Part shown: positions 1-14,116 of the stretch, piece after piece
Numbering within the stretch: position 1 is the first letter of the stretch
Layout: each line of letters opens with the position of its first letter
Assembly (NCBI RefSeq): GCF_019977275.1
Contig: NZ_AP024650.1
Span: 806,001-870,000, forward strand
DNA from: Arthrobacter sp. StoSoilB19
Lineage (GTDB): Bacteria; Actinomycetota; Actinomycetes; Actinomycetales; Micrococcaceae
Reading direction: 5' to 3'
DNA length: 64,000 nucleotides
The notes under the pieces: model-generated
Seen by the model: only the letters and a program-made list of their open reading frames with translations
What the model was told of the DNA's origin: nothing
The model's database searches: none
Program-made: the position numbers and the translations under genes

Positions 1-1017
1 CAGCGCGCCGCCGCCGGCTGGGCCGCCGTCCGCACCCTTAAGCTGACACGCTTCGGGGACAACATGCGCAACGTCGCCGTCACCGAAGGCGACAAGACCG
101 AGGCGGAGCTGCGCTTCGGCGTCGCCGTGAACACCTGGTCCGTCAATGAGCTCGCGGACGCCGTGCACGGCGCGGCGGAGGCCGACGTCGACGCACTGGT
201 GGCGGAATATACGGACCTTTACGACGTGGTGCCGGAGCTCCGCGCAGGCGCGGCCAGGCATGAATCGCTGCGGTACGGCGCCCGGATCGAGCTGGGCCTG
301 CGCAGCTTCCTCGAAGCCAATGGCTCCGCCGCGTTCACCACCTCCTTCGAGGACCTGGGCGCGCTGCGGCAGCTTCCCGGCCTCGCCGTGCAGCGGCTCA
401 TGGCCGCCGGGTACGGGTTCGGCGCCGAAGGCGACTGGAAGACCGCCATCCTGGTGCGCGCCGCGAAGGTGATGGGTGCCGGCCTGCCCGGCGGTGCGTC
501 CCTGATGGAGGACTACACGTACCACCTGGAGCCCGGGTCCGAGAAGATCCTGGGCGCCCACATGCTGGAAGTTTGCCCCTCCCTCACGGCGTCGAAGCCG
601 CGCCTGGAAATCCACCCGCTGGGCATCGGCGGCAAGGAGGACCCGGTCCGCCTGGTGTTCGACGCCGATGCCTCCCCGGGCGTCGTCGTCGCCCTGTCCG
701 ACATGCGGGACCGTTTCCGCCTGGTGGCCAACGCCGTCGACGTGGTTCCCCTGGACCAGCCGCTGCCAAACCTGCCCGTGGCCCGCGCCCTGTGGCAGCC
801 GAAGCCGGACTTCGCAACCTCCGCCGCCGCCTGGCTCACAGCCGGCGCAGCCCACCACACCGTGCTCTCCACCCAGGTGGGCATGGACGTGTTCGAAGAC
901 TTCGCCGAGATCGCCAAAACCGAACTGCTGACCATTGACCACGACACCACCATCCGGCAGTTCAAGAAGGACCTGAACTGGAACGCCGCCTACTACAAGC
1001 TGGCAGGCGGGATCTGA
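1..1017 (+). CDS. araA: L-arabinose isomerase, C-terminal part (5' end outside window)
   Basis: The open frame runs in from the first base, so the N-terminus lies outside the window; 338 residues are visible against about 500 in the family. L-arabinose isomerase converts L-arabinose to L-ribulose in the cytoplasm, using Mn2+. Family signatures are visible: a metal-site region around FTTSFED followed by AEGDWKTA, the [11 protein letters not shown] stretch with its conserved His, and a second His in HHTVLST near the C-terminus. The ATG at 64 is an internal methionine (FGDNMRNV is a conserved internal motif), not the start. A LacI-type regulator follows 48 bases downstream on the same strand, which fits local control of arabinose genes. 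The rest of the operon would lie upstream. Confidence 0.93.
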   Translation, partial: QRAAAGWAAVRTLKLTRFGDNMRNVAVTEGDKTEAELRFGVAVNTWSVNELADAVHGAAEADVDALVAEYTDLYDVVPELRAGAARHESLRYGARIELGLRSFLEANGSAAFTTSFEDLGALRQLPGLAVQRLMAAGYGFGAEGDWKTAILVRAAKVMGAGLPGGASLMEDYTYHLEPGSEKILGAHMLEVCPSLTASKPRLEIHPLGIGGKEDPVRLVFDADASPGVVVALSDMRDRFRLVANAVDVVPLDQPLPNLPVARALWQPKPDFATSAAAWLTAGAAHHTVLSTQVGMDVFEDFAEIAKTELLTIDHDTTIRQFKKDLNWNAAYYKLAGGI

Positions 1018-1065
1018 TCCAATGGCACGGCTGAGCTCCCGGCGCCCGCCACGGACAACAACCCC

Positions 1066-2079
1066 GTGACGCACGGCAAACCACGCCGGCTGCCGAGGCT
1101 TGAGGACGTGGCGGAGCTGGCCGGGGTCTCACACCAGACCGTGTCACGGGTGGTCAACAACCACCCCAACGTGAGCCCGGGGACGCGGGAAAAAGTGGAA
1201 GCGGTGATAGCCCGGCTCGGCTACCGCCGCAACACCGCAGCCCGGAGCCTGGTCACCCGGCGCTCGCAGACCATAGGCGTCCTGGGCAGCGAGCTCTCCC
1301 AGTACGGTCCTGCCAATACATTGCTGGGCGTGGAACGCGCTGCGAGGGACGCCGGATATTTCGTCAGCGTCGCCGCGTTGCGGGAGGTCAGCCGGGACGC
1401 GATCCTGGACGCCGTCAGGCACTTCCTGGACCAGTCGGTGGACGGCATCGTGGTGATCGTTCCGCACCTTGAGACGCTGGCCGCCCTGGCGGAACTTCCC
1501 ATCGGGGTCCCGGTGGTGGCCGTTGGACCCGAGGGGAATGACACTGTTGGCGGCGTCAGGGTGGACCAGCGCCGCGGGGCCGAACTCGCCGTGCGGCACC
1601 TCATTGGGCAGGGGCACGTCAGGATCGGGCACGTCGCGGGCCCGCAGGACTGGATCGATGCCGTGGCGCGTGCCGACGGCTGGCGGTCCACCCTTGCCTC
1701 CGCAGGACTCGAGGCGGACCTGATCATCGAAGGTGACTGGAGCGCCGGCAGCGGCTACGCCATCGGCCGACGGATCGCGGCCACCCGCCGGGCCACCGCC
1801 CTCTTCGTGGGCAACGACCAGATGGCCCTGGGAGTCCTGCGCGCCCTGACCGAGGCCGGCATCAAAGTGCCGCAGGACGTGTCCGTGGTGGGCTTCGACG
1901 ACCAGCCCGAGGCCGGCTATTTCAGTCCGCCGCTGACGGTGGTCCGGCAGGACTTCGAGGAACTGGGCCGGCGGTGCATGCAGATGATGTTGACGGCGTT
2001 CAGCGGCGCGGAAGGACCCCGGACACTTGTCGTGGAGCCGGAACTCGTCCTGCGCAGCAGCACGGCACCGCCCGCCTGA
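1066..2079 (+). CDS. LacI family transcriptional regulator
   Basis: This 337-residue protein has a LacI-type helix-turn-helix at about residues 8-55 (LEDVAELAGVSHQTVSRVVN), a hinge segment (ARSLVTRRSQTIGV) and a periplasmic-binding-protein-like effector domain. The domain ends with the conserved VSVVGFDDQPEAGYFSPPLT stretch. The start is GTG; no better ATG precedes the HTH. It lies directly behind araA on the same strand, so an arabinose-linked repressor is the simplest reading, but the effector cannot be read from sequence. No operator is obvious in the short gap between the genes; the target would be expected upstream of the truncated operon. Confidence 0.9.
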   Translation: MTHGKPRRLPRLEDVAELAGVSHQTVSRVVNNHPNVSPGTREKVEAVIARLGYRRNTAARSLVTRRSQTIGVLGSELSQYGPANTLLGVERAARDAGYFVSVAALREVSRDAILDAVRHFLDQSVDGIVVIVPHLETLAALAELPIGVPVVAVGPEGNDTVGGVRVDQRRGAELAVRHLIGQGHVRIGHVAGPQDWIDAVARADGWRSTLASAGLEADLIIEGDWSAGSGYAIGRRIAATRRATALFVGNDQMALGVLRALTEAGIKVPQDVSVVGFDDQPEAGYFSPPLTVVRQDFEELGRRCMQMMLTAFSGAEGPRTLVVEPELVLRSSTAPPA

Positions 2080-2482
2080 AGAACCCGCCTGCCGAATCCG
2101 GCCGGAGATCCTGCCGGCAGCTGATTTAATCCGGGGGAGACCGGCGCGAAACGTGGCCACAACAATCGCTGCGTAGTTTTCAGTGCATGACGGCTACCCT
2201 GCTCATCCGACTCCGCGACTGGCTGCTGGACACCTTCACCTACGAATCCGAGTCCAGTGCCGCCGGCGCCATGGCCGACGCCACCCGGTGGGGCTGGCTT
2301 CCGGCCTTGAGCGGAGTGTCCCTCGGTGCCGACCAGGCCCGGTCCGGGCATGCAGGAACAGCGGGCGGAAGCGGCAGAATGTCTGCTTAGCCACACTATT
2401 GCGCCGGTAGCGCGATAATGCCCTAAACTGCTGCACTGAGGTGCCTGAAATGGCGCTGCGCAGCAACGAAAGTGAACACGCT
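2080..2482. other. 403-bp intergenic region with one doubtful small ORF
   Basis: Between the LacI gene and the DUF4193 gene I see no recognisable gene. A 67-codon frame at 2187-2390 on the plus strand starts with ATG and has a plausible N-terminal amphipathic helix (LLIRLRDWLLDTF), but its second half is low-complexity Gly/Ala/Ser and there is no clear ribosome site, so I do not call it. An imperfect dyad around 2399-2420 (attgcgc..gcgcgat) lies about 65 bp before the DUF4193 start and may belong to that gene's promoter. Confidence 0.3.
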
Positions 2483-2785
2483 ATGGCTACCGATTACGAT
2501 GCTCCACGCAAGCAGGAAGAAGAGTCGCCGGCCGACTCTCTCGAGGCCCTCCAGGCGTCACGGGGCGGCAACGCGCAGACCGCGGTTATCGATGTCGACG
2601 AGAACGACACCGCTGAAGGCATCGACCTGCCCGGCGCCGATCTGTCCAATGAGGAACTGACCGTCATTGTGGTTCCCGAGCAGTCCGATGAGTTCACCTG
2701 CTCGTCGTGCTTCCTGGTCCGGCACCGCTCCCAGGTTGCCCGTGAAAAGGACGGCCTGAAGTACTGCCGCGACTGCGAAGGCTGA
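2483..2785 (+). CDS. DUF4193 family protein (CxxC/CxxC, zinc-ribbon-like)
   Basis: This small acidic protein of 100 residues begins MATDYDAPRK and carries a C-terminal pair of CxxC motifs, C73/C76 and C95/C98, that look like a zinc ribbon. It matches the actinobacterial DUF4193 family, about 100 residues long and of unknown role. I chose the ATG at 2483 rather than an in-frame ATG 14 codons upstream, because MATDYDAP is the conserved family start and a GAAAG site lies just before it. The middle (residues 35-55) is very acidic and probably disordered. It appears to be a single-gene unit. Confidence 0.85.
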   Translation: MATDYDAPRKQEEESPADSLEALQASRGGNAQTAVIDVDENDTAEGIDLPGADLSNEELTVIVVPEQSDEFTCSSCFLVRHRSQVAREKDGLKYCRDCEG

Positions 2786-2944
2786 GTGTCTTCCTGATTT
2801 TTGCCGGCGCCGGCCACCTCCCCGAGGTGGCCGGCGCTGCTTTGTCCCCGGACGCCGTCGTTATCAAAATGCCCCCTCGTTTCCCGGTCCGGACACTCCT
2901 ACGCTGGAAGCATCCAATGGTCTTTAGTCGTGGATGGCACTGCT

Positions 2945-3490
2945 ATGAAGAAGTTCCTCACCTGGCTCGCGGCAATCCTGTTGGCTTCCGGGCTGGGAAT
3001 CGTGGTCCAGGCGCCCGCCTCGGCGGCGCCCTACTGCGGCCTCACATGGGGCTCCCTTGCGAAGACCGGGCAGGATACGGGGACCGCATCGGTCACCAAT
3101 GTCCGGACCGGGCAGCACTACTGCTTCGACCGGCTGGTGGTGGACCTCAACGGGCCCGCCGTGTCCTACACGGTGCAGTATGTGCCGCGGATTGAGCAGG
3201 AAGGCTCCGGGGCCTTCATCCCGGTACGGGGCGGCGCGCGCCTGCATATCAGCATCAAGGCGCCGTCCTACGACCAGAACGGCAACCCCACCTACAACCC
3301 GGCGGACAAGGCTGAACTCAGCAACGTGGCCGGCTACCAGACGTTCCGCCAGGTGGTTTCGGCCGGAAGCTTCGAGGGGTACACAAGCCTCGGTCTGGGC
3401 GTCCGGGCCCGCCTGCCGTTCCGGGTCTTCACCCTGGCCGGTCCCGGCCCGGGCTCGCGCCTGGTGATCGACGTGGCGCACTACTGGTGA
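2945..3490 (+). CDS. Secreted AMIN-like domain protein
   Basis: This 181-residue protein starts with a Sec signal peptide: basic MKK, a hydrophobic stretch, and an APASA-A cleavage site near residue 27. The mature part is a single beta-rich domain (VTNVRTGQHYCFDRLVVDLNG, then RLVIDVAHYW at the C-terminus), typical of actinobacterial AMIN-like proteins. Related AMIN domains bind cell-wall components, but the ligand here is unknown. The mature domain has two cysteines (CGLTW and HYCFD) that could form a disulfide outside the cell. The ATG at 2945 was chosen because it gives the signal peptide; an in-frame start upstream would bury it. A strong terminator follows directly. Confidence 0.75.
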   Translation: MKKFLTWLAAILLASGLGIVVQAPASAAPYCGLTWGSLAKTGQDTGTASVTNVRTGQHYCFDRLVVDLNGPAVSYTVQYVPRIEQEGSGAFIPVRGGARLHISIKAPSYDQNGNPTYNPADKAELSNVAGYQTFRQVVSAGSFEGYTSLGLGVRARLPFRVFTLAGPGPGSRLVIDVAHYW

Positions 3491-3491
3491 A

Positions 3492-3540
3492 AACGAAAAA
3501 GGTGCCGTGCCCCTGATGGGGGCACGGCACCTTTTTCGTT
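3492..3540. terminator. Bidirectional intrinsic terminator
   Basis: A perfect 22-bp inverted repeat (3492-3513 and 3518-3540) with a 4-base TGAT loop has A-runs on the left arm and T-runs on the right arm. It can therefore stop transcription from both sides. It sits directly after the AMIN-like gene and before the end of the convergent permease gene. Confidence 0.9.
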
Positions 3541-3569
3541 CAGGCAGCGTTGTGGCGGCCTCCAGCGAT

Positions 3570-5126
3570 CTATTCCGGCACTACCAGCGCGGGGGTGTCC
3601 CGCTTGAGGGTTTCGCCGCGGAAGAAGCCGGGGTGCGTGCGGGACATGACCAGCATGACGACGGCGCCCAGGGCCAGGATGCCGATGCCCAGGATGAACA
3701 CCAGGCCCACGCCGAAGACCTCGGAACCACTGCCGAACTCCGGCGCCAGGCTGTCCACGGCGGTCTGGACGAACACCACGAACAGGCCCACGCCGCCCAC
3801 CACCGGGCATACCAGCCGCAGCAGGAAGTGGCGGGTGCTGTTGAACAGGCTGTGGCGGAAGTACCAGGTGCAGGCCAGCGCGGTGAGGCCGTAGTAGAAG
3901 CAGATCATCAGACCCAGGGCCAGGATGGTGTCATTCAGGACGTTTTCGCTGACCACGTGCATCACCGCGTAGAACCCGGCGGACAGGATGCCGGCGGCGA
4001 TGGTGGCGTAGCCCGGCGTCGCGAACTTCCTGCTGATCCGGCTGAACGGTTCAGGCAGGGCGCCGTAGTGCGCCATGGCCAGCAGGCTTCGGGACGGCGA
4101 CATGAACGTGGACTGGAGGGAGGCCGCGGAACTGGACAGCACGGCGAGGGACATCAGGATGGCGAAGGGGCCCATGATGGGGGAGGCCAGGGCCGTGAAG
4201 ATGTTCTCTTGGTTGTCGGCGTTGTTCAGGCCGTTGCCGGTGTCCCCGACGCCGGCGAACATCATGGTGGCGATGCTGACCAGGAGGTAGATGGCCAGGA
4301 CGATGACGGCGGTCAGGGTGCCGGCCAGTCCGGCCGTCTTCTGGCCGTTCGCTGTTTCCTCGTTGACCGTGAGGCACACATCCCAGCCCCAGTACACGAA
4401 GATCGACAGCGAGATGCCGGCGGCAATCTGGCCGAACGTCTCGATCTTCGTGACGTCGAACCAGTCCCAGCTGAACGGGATGGCCGTTTCGGACGTGGAC
4501 CAGTTGGCGAAGGCCATGGCGACGAACAGGCCCAGGACCAGAAGCTGGAAGCCCACCAGGCCGTACTGCACCACCTTGGTGGTGTGCAGCCCGCGGTAGC
4601 TGACCCAAACAGCCAGCGCCACGAACACGAAGCAGGTCAGGACGTTCAACGCTTTGTTGCCGGCCAGGTCTGCCAGTTCCGGTGAGCCGGTGAGCTGGGA
4701 CAGGAAGAGGTAGAAGAAGTCGACGGCGACGCCGGCCAGGTTGGACAGCACGATGATGTTGGCGGCCAGCAGGCCCCAGCCGCCCATCCAGCCGACCCAG
4801 GGGCCGAAGGCTTTGGTCACCCAGGTGAAGGTTGTGCCGCTGTCCGGGGAGTCGGCATTGAGCTCCCGGTAGGCGAGCGAGACCAGGATCATGGGGATGA
4901 ACCCGATCAGGAAGATGACTGGCAACTGGAGTCCGGCTTCATTGACGGTGGGTCCGAGTGCGCTGGTGAGGGTGTAGGCGGGGGCGATGGTTGAAATGCC
5001 CAGGACGACGACGGCGAGGAGCCCGAGCTGCCCGCCCTTGAGGCCTTTGGCGCTGACGCCGTCCGCGGACGGGGCGTGGGCGTGCGGACCGGGTTTGGCC
5101 GTACTGGTGCGGATTGTCTCTGTCAT
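3570..5126 (-). CDS. APC superfamily amino acid permease
   Basis: This 518-residue inner-membrane transporter has about 12 hydrophobic segments and the APC-type first helix (LGISTIAPAYTLTSALGP). An acidic GTTFTWVTKAFGPWVGW segment follows, typical of amino acid-polyamine-organocation permeases. The N-terminal 30 residues are hydrophilic and cytoplasmic. The substrate cannot be named from sequence. The promoter region (5127-5347), shared with the divergent dps gene, holds two copies of a 19-bp element suggesting specific repression or activation. No catabolic gene lies next to it. Confidence 0.88.
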   Translation of the reverse strand: MTETIRTSTAKPGPHAHAPSADGVSAKGLKGGQLGLLAVVVLGISTIAPAYTLTSALGPTVNEAGLQLPVIFLIGFIPMILVSLAYRELNADSPDSGTTFTWVTKAFGPWVGWMGGWGLLAANIIVLSNLAGVAVDFFYLFLSQLTGSPELADLAGNKALNVLTCFVFVALAVWVSYRGLHTTKVVQYGLVGFQLLVLGLFVAMAFANWSTSETAIPFSWDWFDVTKIETFGQIAAGISLSIFVYWGWDVCLTVNEETANGQKTAGLAGTLTAVIVLAIYLLVSIATMMFAGVGDTGNGLNNADNQENIFTALASPIMGPFAILMSLAVLSSSAASLQSTFMSPSRSLLAMAHYGALPEPFSRISRKFATPGYATIAAGILSAGFYAVMHVVSENVLNDTILALGLMICFYYGLTALACTWYFRHSLFNSTRHFLLRLVCPVVGGVGLFVVFVQTAVDSLAPEFGSGSEVFGVGLVFILGIGILALGAVVMLVMSRTHPGFFRGETLKRDTPALVVPE

Positions 5127-5165
5127 GGCACCACTTTCTGGAAGGCTGTGAGACGGAGGTCACTA

Positions 5166-5184
5166 TATGAATGGCGTTCATTTA
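5166..5184. promoter_or_regulatory. Operator-like element, copy 1 (permease side)
   Basis: The 19-mer has the form TATGAAT-N3-RTTCRTTTA with dyad character (TGAAT..GTTCA). It recurs at 5220-5238, exactly 54 bp away. It starts 40 bp upstream of the permease start. The TGAAT..ATTCR dyad is of the kind bound by TetR-type regulators; the regulator is not identifiable here. Confidence 0.5.
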
Positions 5185-5219
5185 GTATGGGGGTGCCGGA
5201 CCTGTGATGCAAGACGCAA

Positions 5220-5238
5220 TATGAATCACATTCGTTTA
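5220..5238. promoter_or_regulatory. Operator-like element, copy 2 (dps side)
   Basis: This is the second copy of the TATGAAT-N3-RTTCRTTTA element, differing from copy 1 at five positions. It lies 110 bp before the dps start. The 54-bp offset is close to five helical turns, so two bound dimers would face the same side of the DNA. Confidence 0.5.
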
Positions 5239-5347
5239 TGACTTCCTTTCCAAATTAGTAAGCTCACTGAGAAATTGCCGAAAGCCCTGCCGCCGCTAGG
5301 TGCTCGGCTGGTAGCGTCGGCCGTATTGGACCACTTGAGGAGGACGC

Positions 5348-5827
5348 ATGAAAGCTTCACCGACACTGACCAACAATCTGCAGGCTGTCCTGGCCGACCT
5401 GATCGAACTGCACGTCCAGGGCAAGCAGGCGCACTGGAACATCGTGGGCACCAACTTCCGCGACCTGCACCTGCAGCTTGATGAGATCGTCGACGCTGCC
5501 CGCCAGTTCGCCGACGACACAGCCGAACGAATGCGCGCCCTGCATGCACTCCCGGACGGCCGCAGCTCCACCGTTGCCGAAACCACCAGCCTGGCCCAGT
5601 TCCCTGAAGGGCTGATCAGCACTACGGATGCCATCGAGCGGATCGTTGCCGCCATGGAAGCCGCCGTGGGCACCATGCGCAAAGTCCATGACGAGGTGGA
5701 CGAGGAGGATCCCACCTCCGCGGACCTCCTGCACGAGTTCATTGCCCGGCTGGAGCAGTTTGCCTGGATGGTACAGGCTGAAAACATGAAGCCGACCGCC
5801 AAGGTCACAGCCGCCGACTCCAAGTAG
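5348..5827 (+). CDS. dps: Dps family ferritin-like DNA-protection protein
   Basis: This 159-residue four-helix protein belongs to the Dps/mini-ferritin family, which oxidises and stores iron in a 12-subunit shell and protects DNA during stress. The ferroxidase ligands expected at the dimer interface are present with normal spacing: H29 (KQAHWN), H41 and D45 (RDLHLQLDE), D56 and E60 (FADDTAERM). The ATG at 5348 follows a GAGGA ribosome site. It is a single-gene unit closed by a strong terminator. The C-terminal tail (KPTAKVTAADSK) is short and lysine-containing. Confidence 0.93.
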   Translation: MKASPTLTNNLQAVLADLIELHVQGKQAHWNIVGTNFRDLHLQLDEIVDAARQFADDTAERMRALHALPDGRSSTVAETTSLAQFPEGLISTTDAIERIVAAMEAAVGTMRKVHDEVDEEDPTSADLLHEFIARLEQFAWMVQAENMKPTAKVTAADSK

Positions 5828-5853
5828 CCGGCAGCCACCCGCCTGGACCCTTT

Positions 5854-5892
5854 GGGCGCCTGGTATCGGAATTAATCCGGTACCAGGCGCCC
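5854..5892. terminator. Bidirectional intrinsic terminator after dps
   Basis: A 16-bp stem (5854-5869 with 5877-5892, one G-U pair) with a 7-base AT loop is followed by TTTTT at 5893-5897. It is shared by the convergent dps and MFS genes. Confidence 0.88.
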
Positions 5893-5908
5893 TTTTTGTT
5901 TCGCTTGG

Positions 5909-7468
5909 TCAGGCCGCTTTCGGCACCTTCCGCAGCACGACGGCGGCGAGGACTGCCGCCGTCGCCATCAGTACCAGCCCAATTGCCGCAGTGATGTGCA
6001 CGCCGGAATCAAACGCTGACGCCGCAGCGTCCCGGACGGTGTCCGACAGGGAAGCGGGCAGCAGGTTTGCTGCTTCCACTGCGCCGGCAAGTGTTTCCCT
6101 CGCGCTGTGCAGGGAGGAGCCGGGCAGCATGCCGTCAAGGCCTGCGGGCAGCCGCAGGTTCTGCTGGTAGGACGCCGTCAGGATGGAGCCCAGTACCGCC
6201 GTGCCCAGCAGCGACCCCACCTCGTAGCCGGTCTCGGAGATTGCCGCGGCAGCGCCTGACTTCTCCGGCGGCGCGGACCCGAGGATGAGGTCGTTGGAGA
6301 TGGTTTCGGCCGTACCCACGCCCAATGCAAGGACCAGCAGGGCTGCCAGCAGCAGCGAGGGGCCGCCGTCGTGATTCCCGAATGCGACCATGGTGTAGCC
6401 GGTGGCACTGAACGCCAACCCCGCTGCCACCACGTATCCCGGGCGGACCTTGCGGACCAGCGGCACCACCACCAGGCCGGCCACCACCGTGGCGGCCAGT
6501 GCCGGGATCATGGCAACGCCGGCTGCGGACGGCGTCATTCCCTCGAGGAGTTGGAGGTGCTGGGCGAGGAACAGGATGAAGCCGTTGAAGGAGAACAGGG
6601 CAAGGATGTTGGCGCTGATGGCCATGCTGAACACCCTGTTCCGGAATAGGGACATGTCCAGCAGGGGGTGCGCCAGCCGCTGCTGCCGCTGCACGAACAC
6701 CGCCCCCATGGCCAGGCCGAAGGCGATGGCGCCCAGACCTGCCGCCCCTGGACCTTCGGTGGCAACTGCCTTGATCCCGTAGACAACGGGCACCATGACC
6801 AGCATGGAGAGCAGGATGCTGGGGATGTCCACCTTGCCGGGTGCCGGATCCTTCGATTCCGGGATGAGGGCCGGTCCAAACGCCAGCAGGGGGAGCATGA
6901 GGGGGACCGCCACCAGGAAGACGGCACCCCACCAGAAGTGCTCCACCAGCCAGCCGCCGAAGATCGGACCCAGGGCCGCGCCGCCGGAGAATCCGGCGGC
7001 CCAGATGGCGACGGCCAGCCTGCGGCGATTGGGCTCGGGGAAAATGTTGCGGATCAGCGACAAGGTGGACGGCATCAGCATGGCGCCGAAGAATCCCAGG
7101 GCGGCGCGGCCGGCGATGAGCCATTCCGGCGCGGGTGCAAAAGCCGTCGCAACGGACAGCGCGGCAAAGCCGATGCTGCCAAGGATGAGCAGCCTCCGCC
7201 GCCCAATCCGGTCGCCGAGGCTTCCCATTGATACCAGCAGCCCGGCCAGCACCAGGGGGTAGGCGTCAACGATCCACAGCAGCTGCACGCCCGTGGGTTC
7301 CAGGGCCCGGGCGATGGCCGGCAGCGCGAACGTCAGTGCGGTGTTGTCCACCGCCACCAGCAGCACGGGAAACATCAGGAGCCCCAGCGCCAGCCAGTCG
7401 CGCCACGGAGGACGCACGGAAGTGCTGCTTGCCTGCCCGGTTGCCGAACTCTCGATGGAAGTGGTCAT
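5909..7468 (-). CDS. MFS drug efflux transporter, DHA2 (14-TM) type
   Basis: This 519-residue membrane protein has about 14 hydrophobic helices. It shows the MFS motif between helices 2 and 3 (GSLGDRIGRRRLL) and the DHA2 start region (VDNTALTFALPAIARAL followed by LLWIVDAYPL). QacA/SmvA-type proteins in this family export cationic drugs and dyes by proton antiport. It is divergent from a TetR gene, and a perfect palindrome lies between them starting 5 bp before its start codon. It is therefore probably repressed by that TetR protein and induced by its own substrates. Confidence 0.9.
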   Translation of the reverse strand: MTTSIESSATGQASSTSVRPPWRDWLALGLLMFPVLLVAVDNTALTFALPAIARALEPTGVQLLWIVDAYPLVLAGLLVSMGSLGDRIGRRRLLILGSIGFAALSVATAFAPAPEWLIAGRAALGFFGAMLMPSTLSLIRNIFPEPNRRRLAVAIWAAGFSGGAALGPIFGGWLVEHFWWGAVFLVAVPLMLPLLAFGPALIPESKDPAPGKVDIPSILLSMLVMVPVVYGIKAVATEGPGAAGLGAIAFGLAMGAVFVQRQQRLAHPLLDMSLFRNRVFSMAISANILALFSFNGFILFLAQHLQLLEGMTPSAAGVAMIPALAATVVAGLVVVPLVRKVRPGYVVAAGLAFSATGYTMVAFGNHDGGPSLLLAALLVLALGVGTAETISNDLILGSAPPEKSGAAAAISETGYEVGSLLGTAVLGSILTASYQQNLRLPAGLDGMLPGSSLHSARETLAGAVEAANLLPASLSDTVRDAAASAFDSGVHITAAIGLVLMATAAVLAAVVLRKVPKAA

Positions 7469-7473
7469 AAGAT

Positions 7474-7499
7474 AACTATACCGTCCGGACGGTATAGTT
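7474..7499. promoter_or_regulatory. TetR-type operator, perfect 26-bp palindrome
   Basis: A perfect dyad, 13 bp per arm with centre TCC/GGA, lies between the divergent MFS and TetR genes, only a few bases from the MFS start. Position and perfection make it the likely binding site of the adjacent TetR protein. Confidence 0.85.
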
Positions 7500-7541
7500 T
7501 AAAAATGCGATGGTTTTCCTTATTCCTGCGCGGGGGAGGGC

Positions 7542-8090
7542 ATGATGGAGGGCATGCCCCGAAAGCCTGTTGCCCGTGACGCGGTCCTTGACGCCTTCGA
7601 GTCCCTGCTGATTGAAGTGGGTGAGCGGGCGGCCACCCTCGATGCCGTGGCGCGCAGGGCCGGCGTATCCAAAGGCGGCCTCCTCTACCACTTTCCCAAC
7701 AAGGAAGCCATGATTGCCGTGTTGCTCGACCGCCTGGAGGGCCTGGCGGGCGAGGATGCCGATGCCATGGCGTCGGCAGCTGAAGGCGCCGCGGCCTACT
7801 TCATCCGTTCCTCGGTCTGGGCGGATACCCCTTTGGACCGTGCCATCGTGGCCGCCACCCGGCTTGCAGAGGTGGCCCACGAGGAGACGCGGCGCCGCTT
7901 CGCGGCCATCCAGCAGCGCTGGCTGGACGAAATTGCTGCGGATGTGGGACCTGGACTGGCCAAGGCAGTCCTCTATATGGGGGACGGCCTGTACTTCAAC
8001 GCCATGCTGTCCGTGGCCCCTGCGCCGGCCGGGGGAGCGGCCGCTGACGTGGAGGAACTCCTGGCCGCGCTGGAACGGCTCCGCAGGTAG
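7542..8090 (+). CDS. TetR family transcriptional regulator
   Basis: This regulator of 178-182 residues has an N-terminal TetR helix-turn-helix (TLDAVARRAGVSKGGLLYHFPNKEAMI, about residues 28-54) and an alpha-helical ligand-binding domain. Three in-frame ATGs occur at 7542, 7545 and 7554. A GGGGGAGGG site at 7532-7540 best fits 7545, while MPRKPVARDAVL from 7554 is a typical TetR beginning. It probably represses the divergent efflux gene and itself through the 26-bp palindrome about 45 bp upstream. Confidence 0.9.
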   Translation: MMEGMPRKPVARDAVLDAFESLLIEVGERAATLDAVARRAGVSKGGLLYHFPNKEAMIAVLLDRLEGLAGEDADAMASAAEGAAAYFIRSSVWADTPLDRAIVAATRLAEVAHEETRRRFAAIQQRWLDEIAADVGPGLAKAVLYMGDGLYFNAMLSVAPAPAGGAAADVEELLAALERLRR

Positions 8091-8189
8091 CTCCGTCATT
8101 TGCCGGGAGGGGTTGCCGCGTAGAACAATAGAAAGTTGTGAGGGCTGTCACCGGCCTTCATGATCCAACAAATGAATAGCCTTTGATCT

Positions 8190-8420
8190 GCGGCGGGAGA
8201 GTTCTGCCGGAAGTACAGGCAGGCGCCGTAGGAGCAAATCCTCCCCAGGAATCTCGCAGGCCCCCGTACCGCCGCGGCGAGGCACCTCTGGAAAGCAGCA
8301 GGCAGTCTTATTCTCTTTTGGAGAGGTAGGGACTGTTGTGCTCACCGACGGTGCAAGCGGGTCCTGCCCAGGCAGGGAACGCGGAAACTCTCAGGTCCAA
8401 TACAGAGCGGGGAGGAACCC
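8190..8420 (+). ncRNA. Tandem glycine riboswitch (two aptamers) upstream of gcvP
   Basis: Aptamer 1 spans about 8190-8305: GGGAGAG, then CCGTAGGAGCAAATCCTCCCC, the GGAATCTCGCAGGC core, and CCGTACCGCCGCGGCGAGGCACCTCTGG. Aptamer 2 spans about 8340-8417: CACCGACGGTGCAAG, the GGAAACTCTCAGG core, and the CAATACAGAGCGGGGAGG end. These are the conserved features of the gcvT-type glycine riboswitch with two aptamers in tandem. The RNA ends about 50 bases before gcvP, so glycine should switch on the gcvP-gcvT-sdaA unit. Exact ends were judged by eye. Confidence 0.9.
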
Positions 8421-8468
8421 GAATAGCTGTGGCGTACCCTTCGCCGCCTGAGTAAATGGAGTTCCTTC

Positions 8469-11327
<2,859 letters not shown>

Positions 11328-11338
11328 GGACCGGCGCC

Positions 11339-12487
<1,149 letters not shown>

Positions 12488-12630
12488 GCCCTGTACCGCA
12501 CCGTGGCCGGGCTTCGGGTCCGGCTCTGCCGGCCCCTGGTGCGCATGGACCGGTGTGTCGAGGCTGACAGGACGTACAGGAAGTGGGTTGAGCGGCAACC
12601 GAACCAGATTTAGTTAGGAAATACCCCGTT

Positions 12631-14070
<1,440 letters not shown>

Positions 14071-14116
14071 TCCCCACCTGGCAACGCGACGCCACAGGCC
14101 ACGCGGAGACCATCGC

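Noticed and set aside
2187..2390. 67-codon plus-strand ORF
   Set aside because: There is no ribosome site or known family, and the second half is low-complexity.
12488..12630. Possible remnant of gcvH between gcvT and sdaA
   Set aside because: I found no frame or motif of the H protein in this 143-bp gap in any frame.
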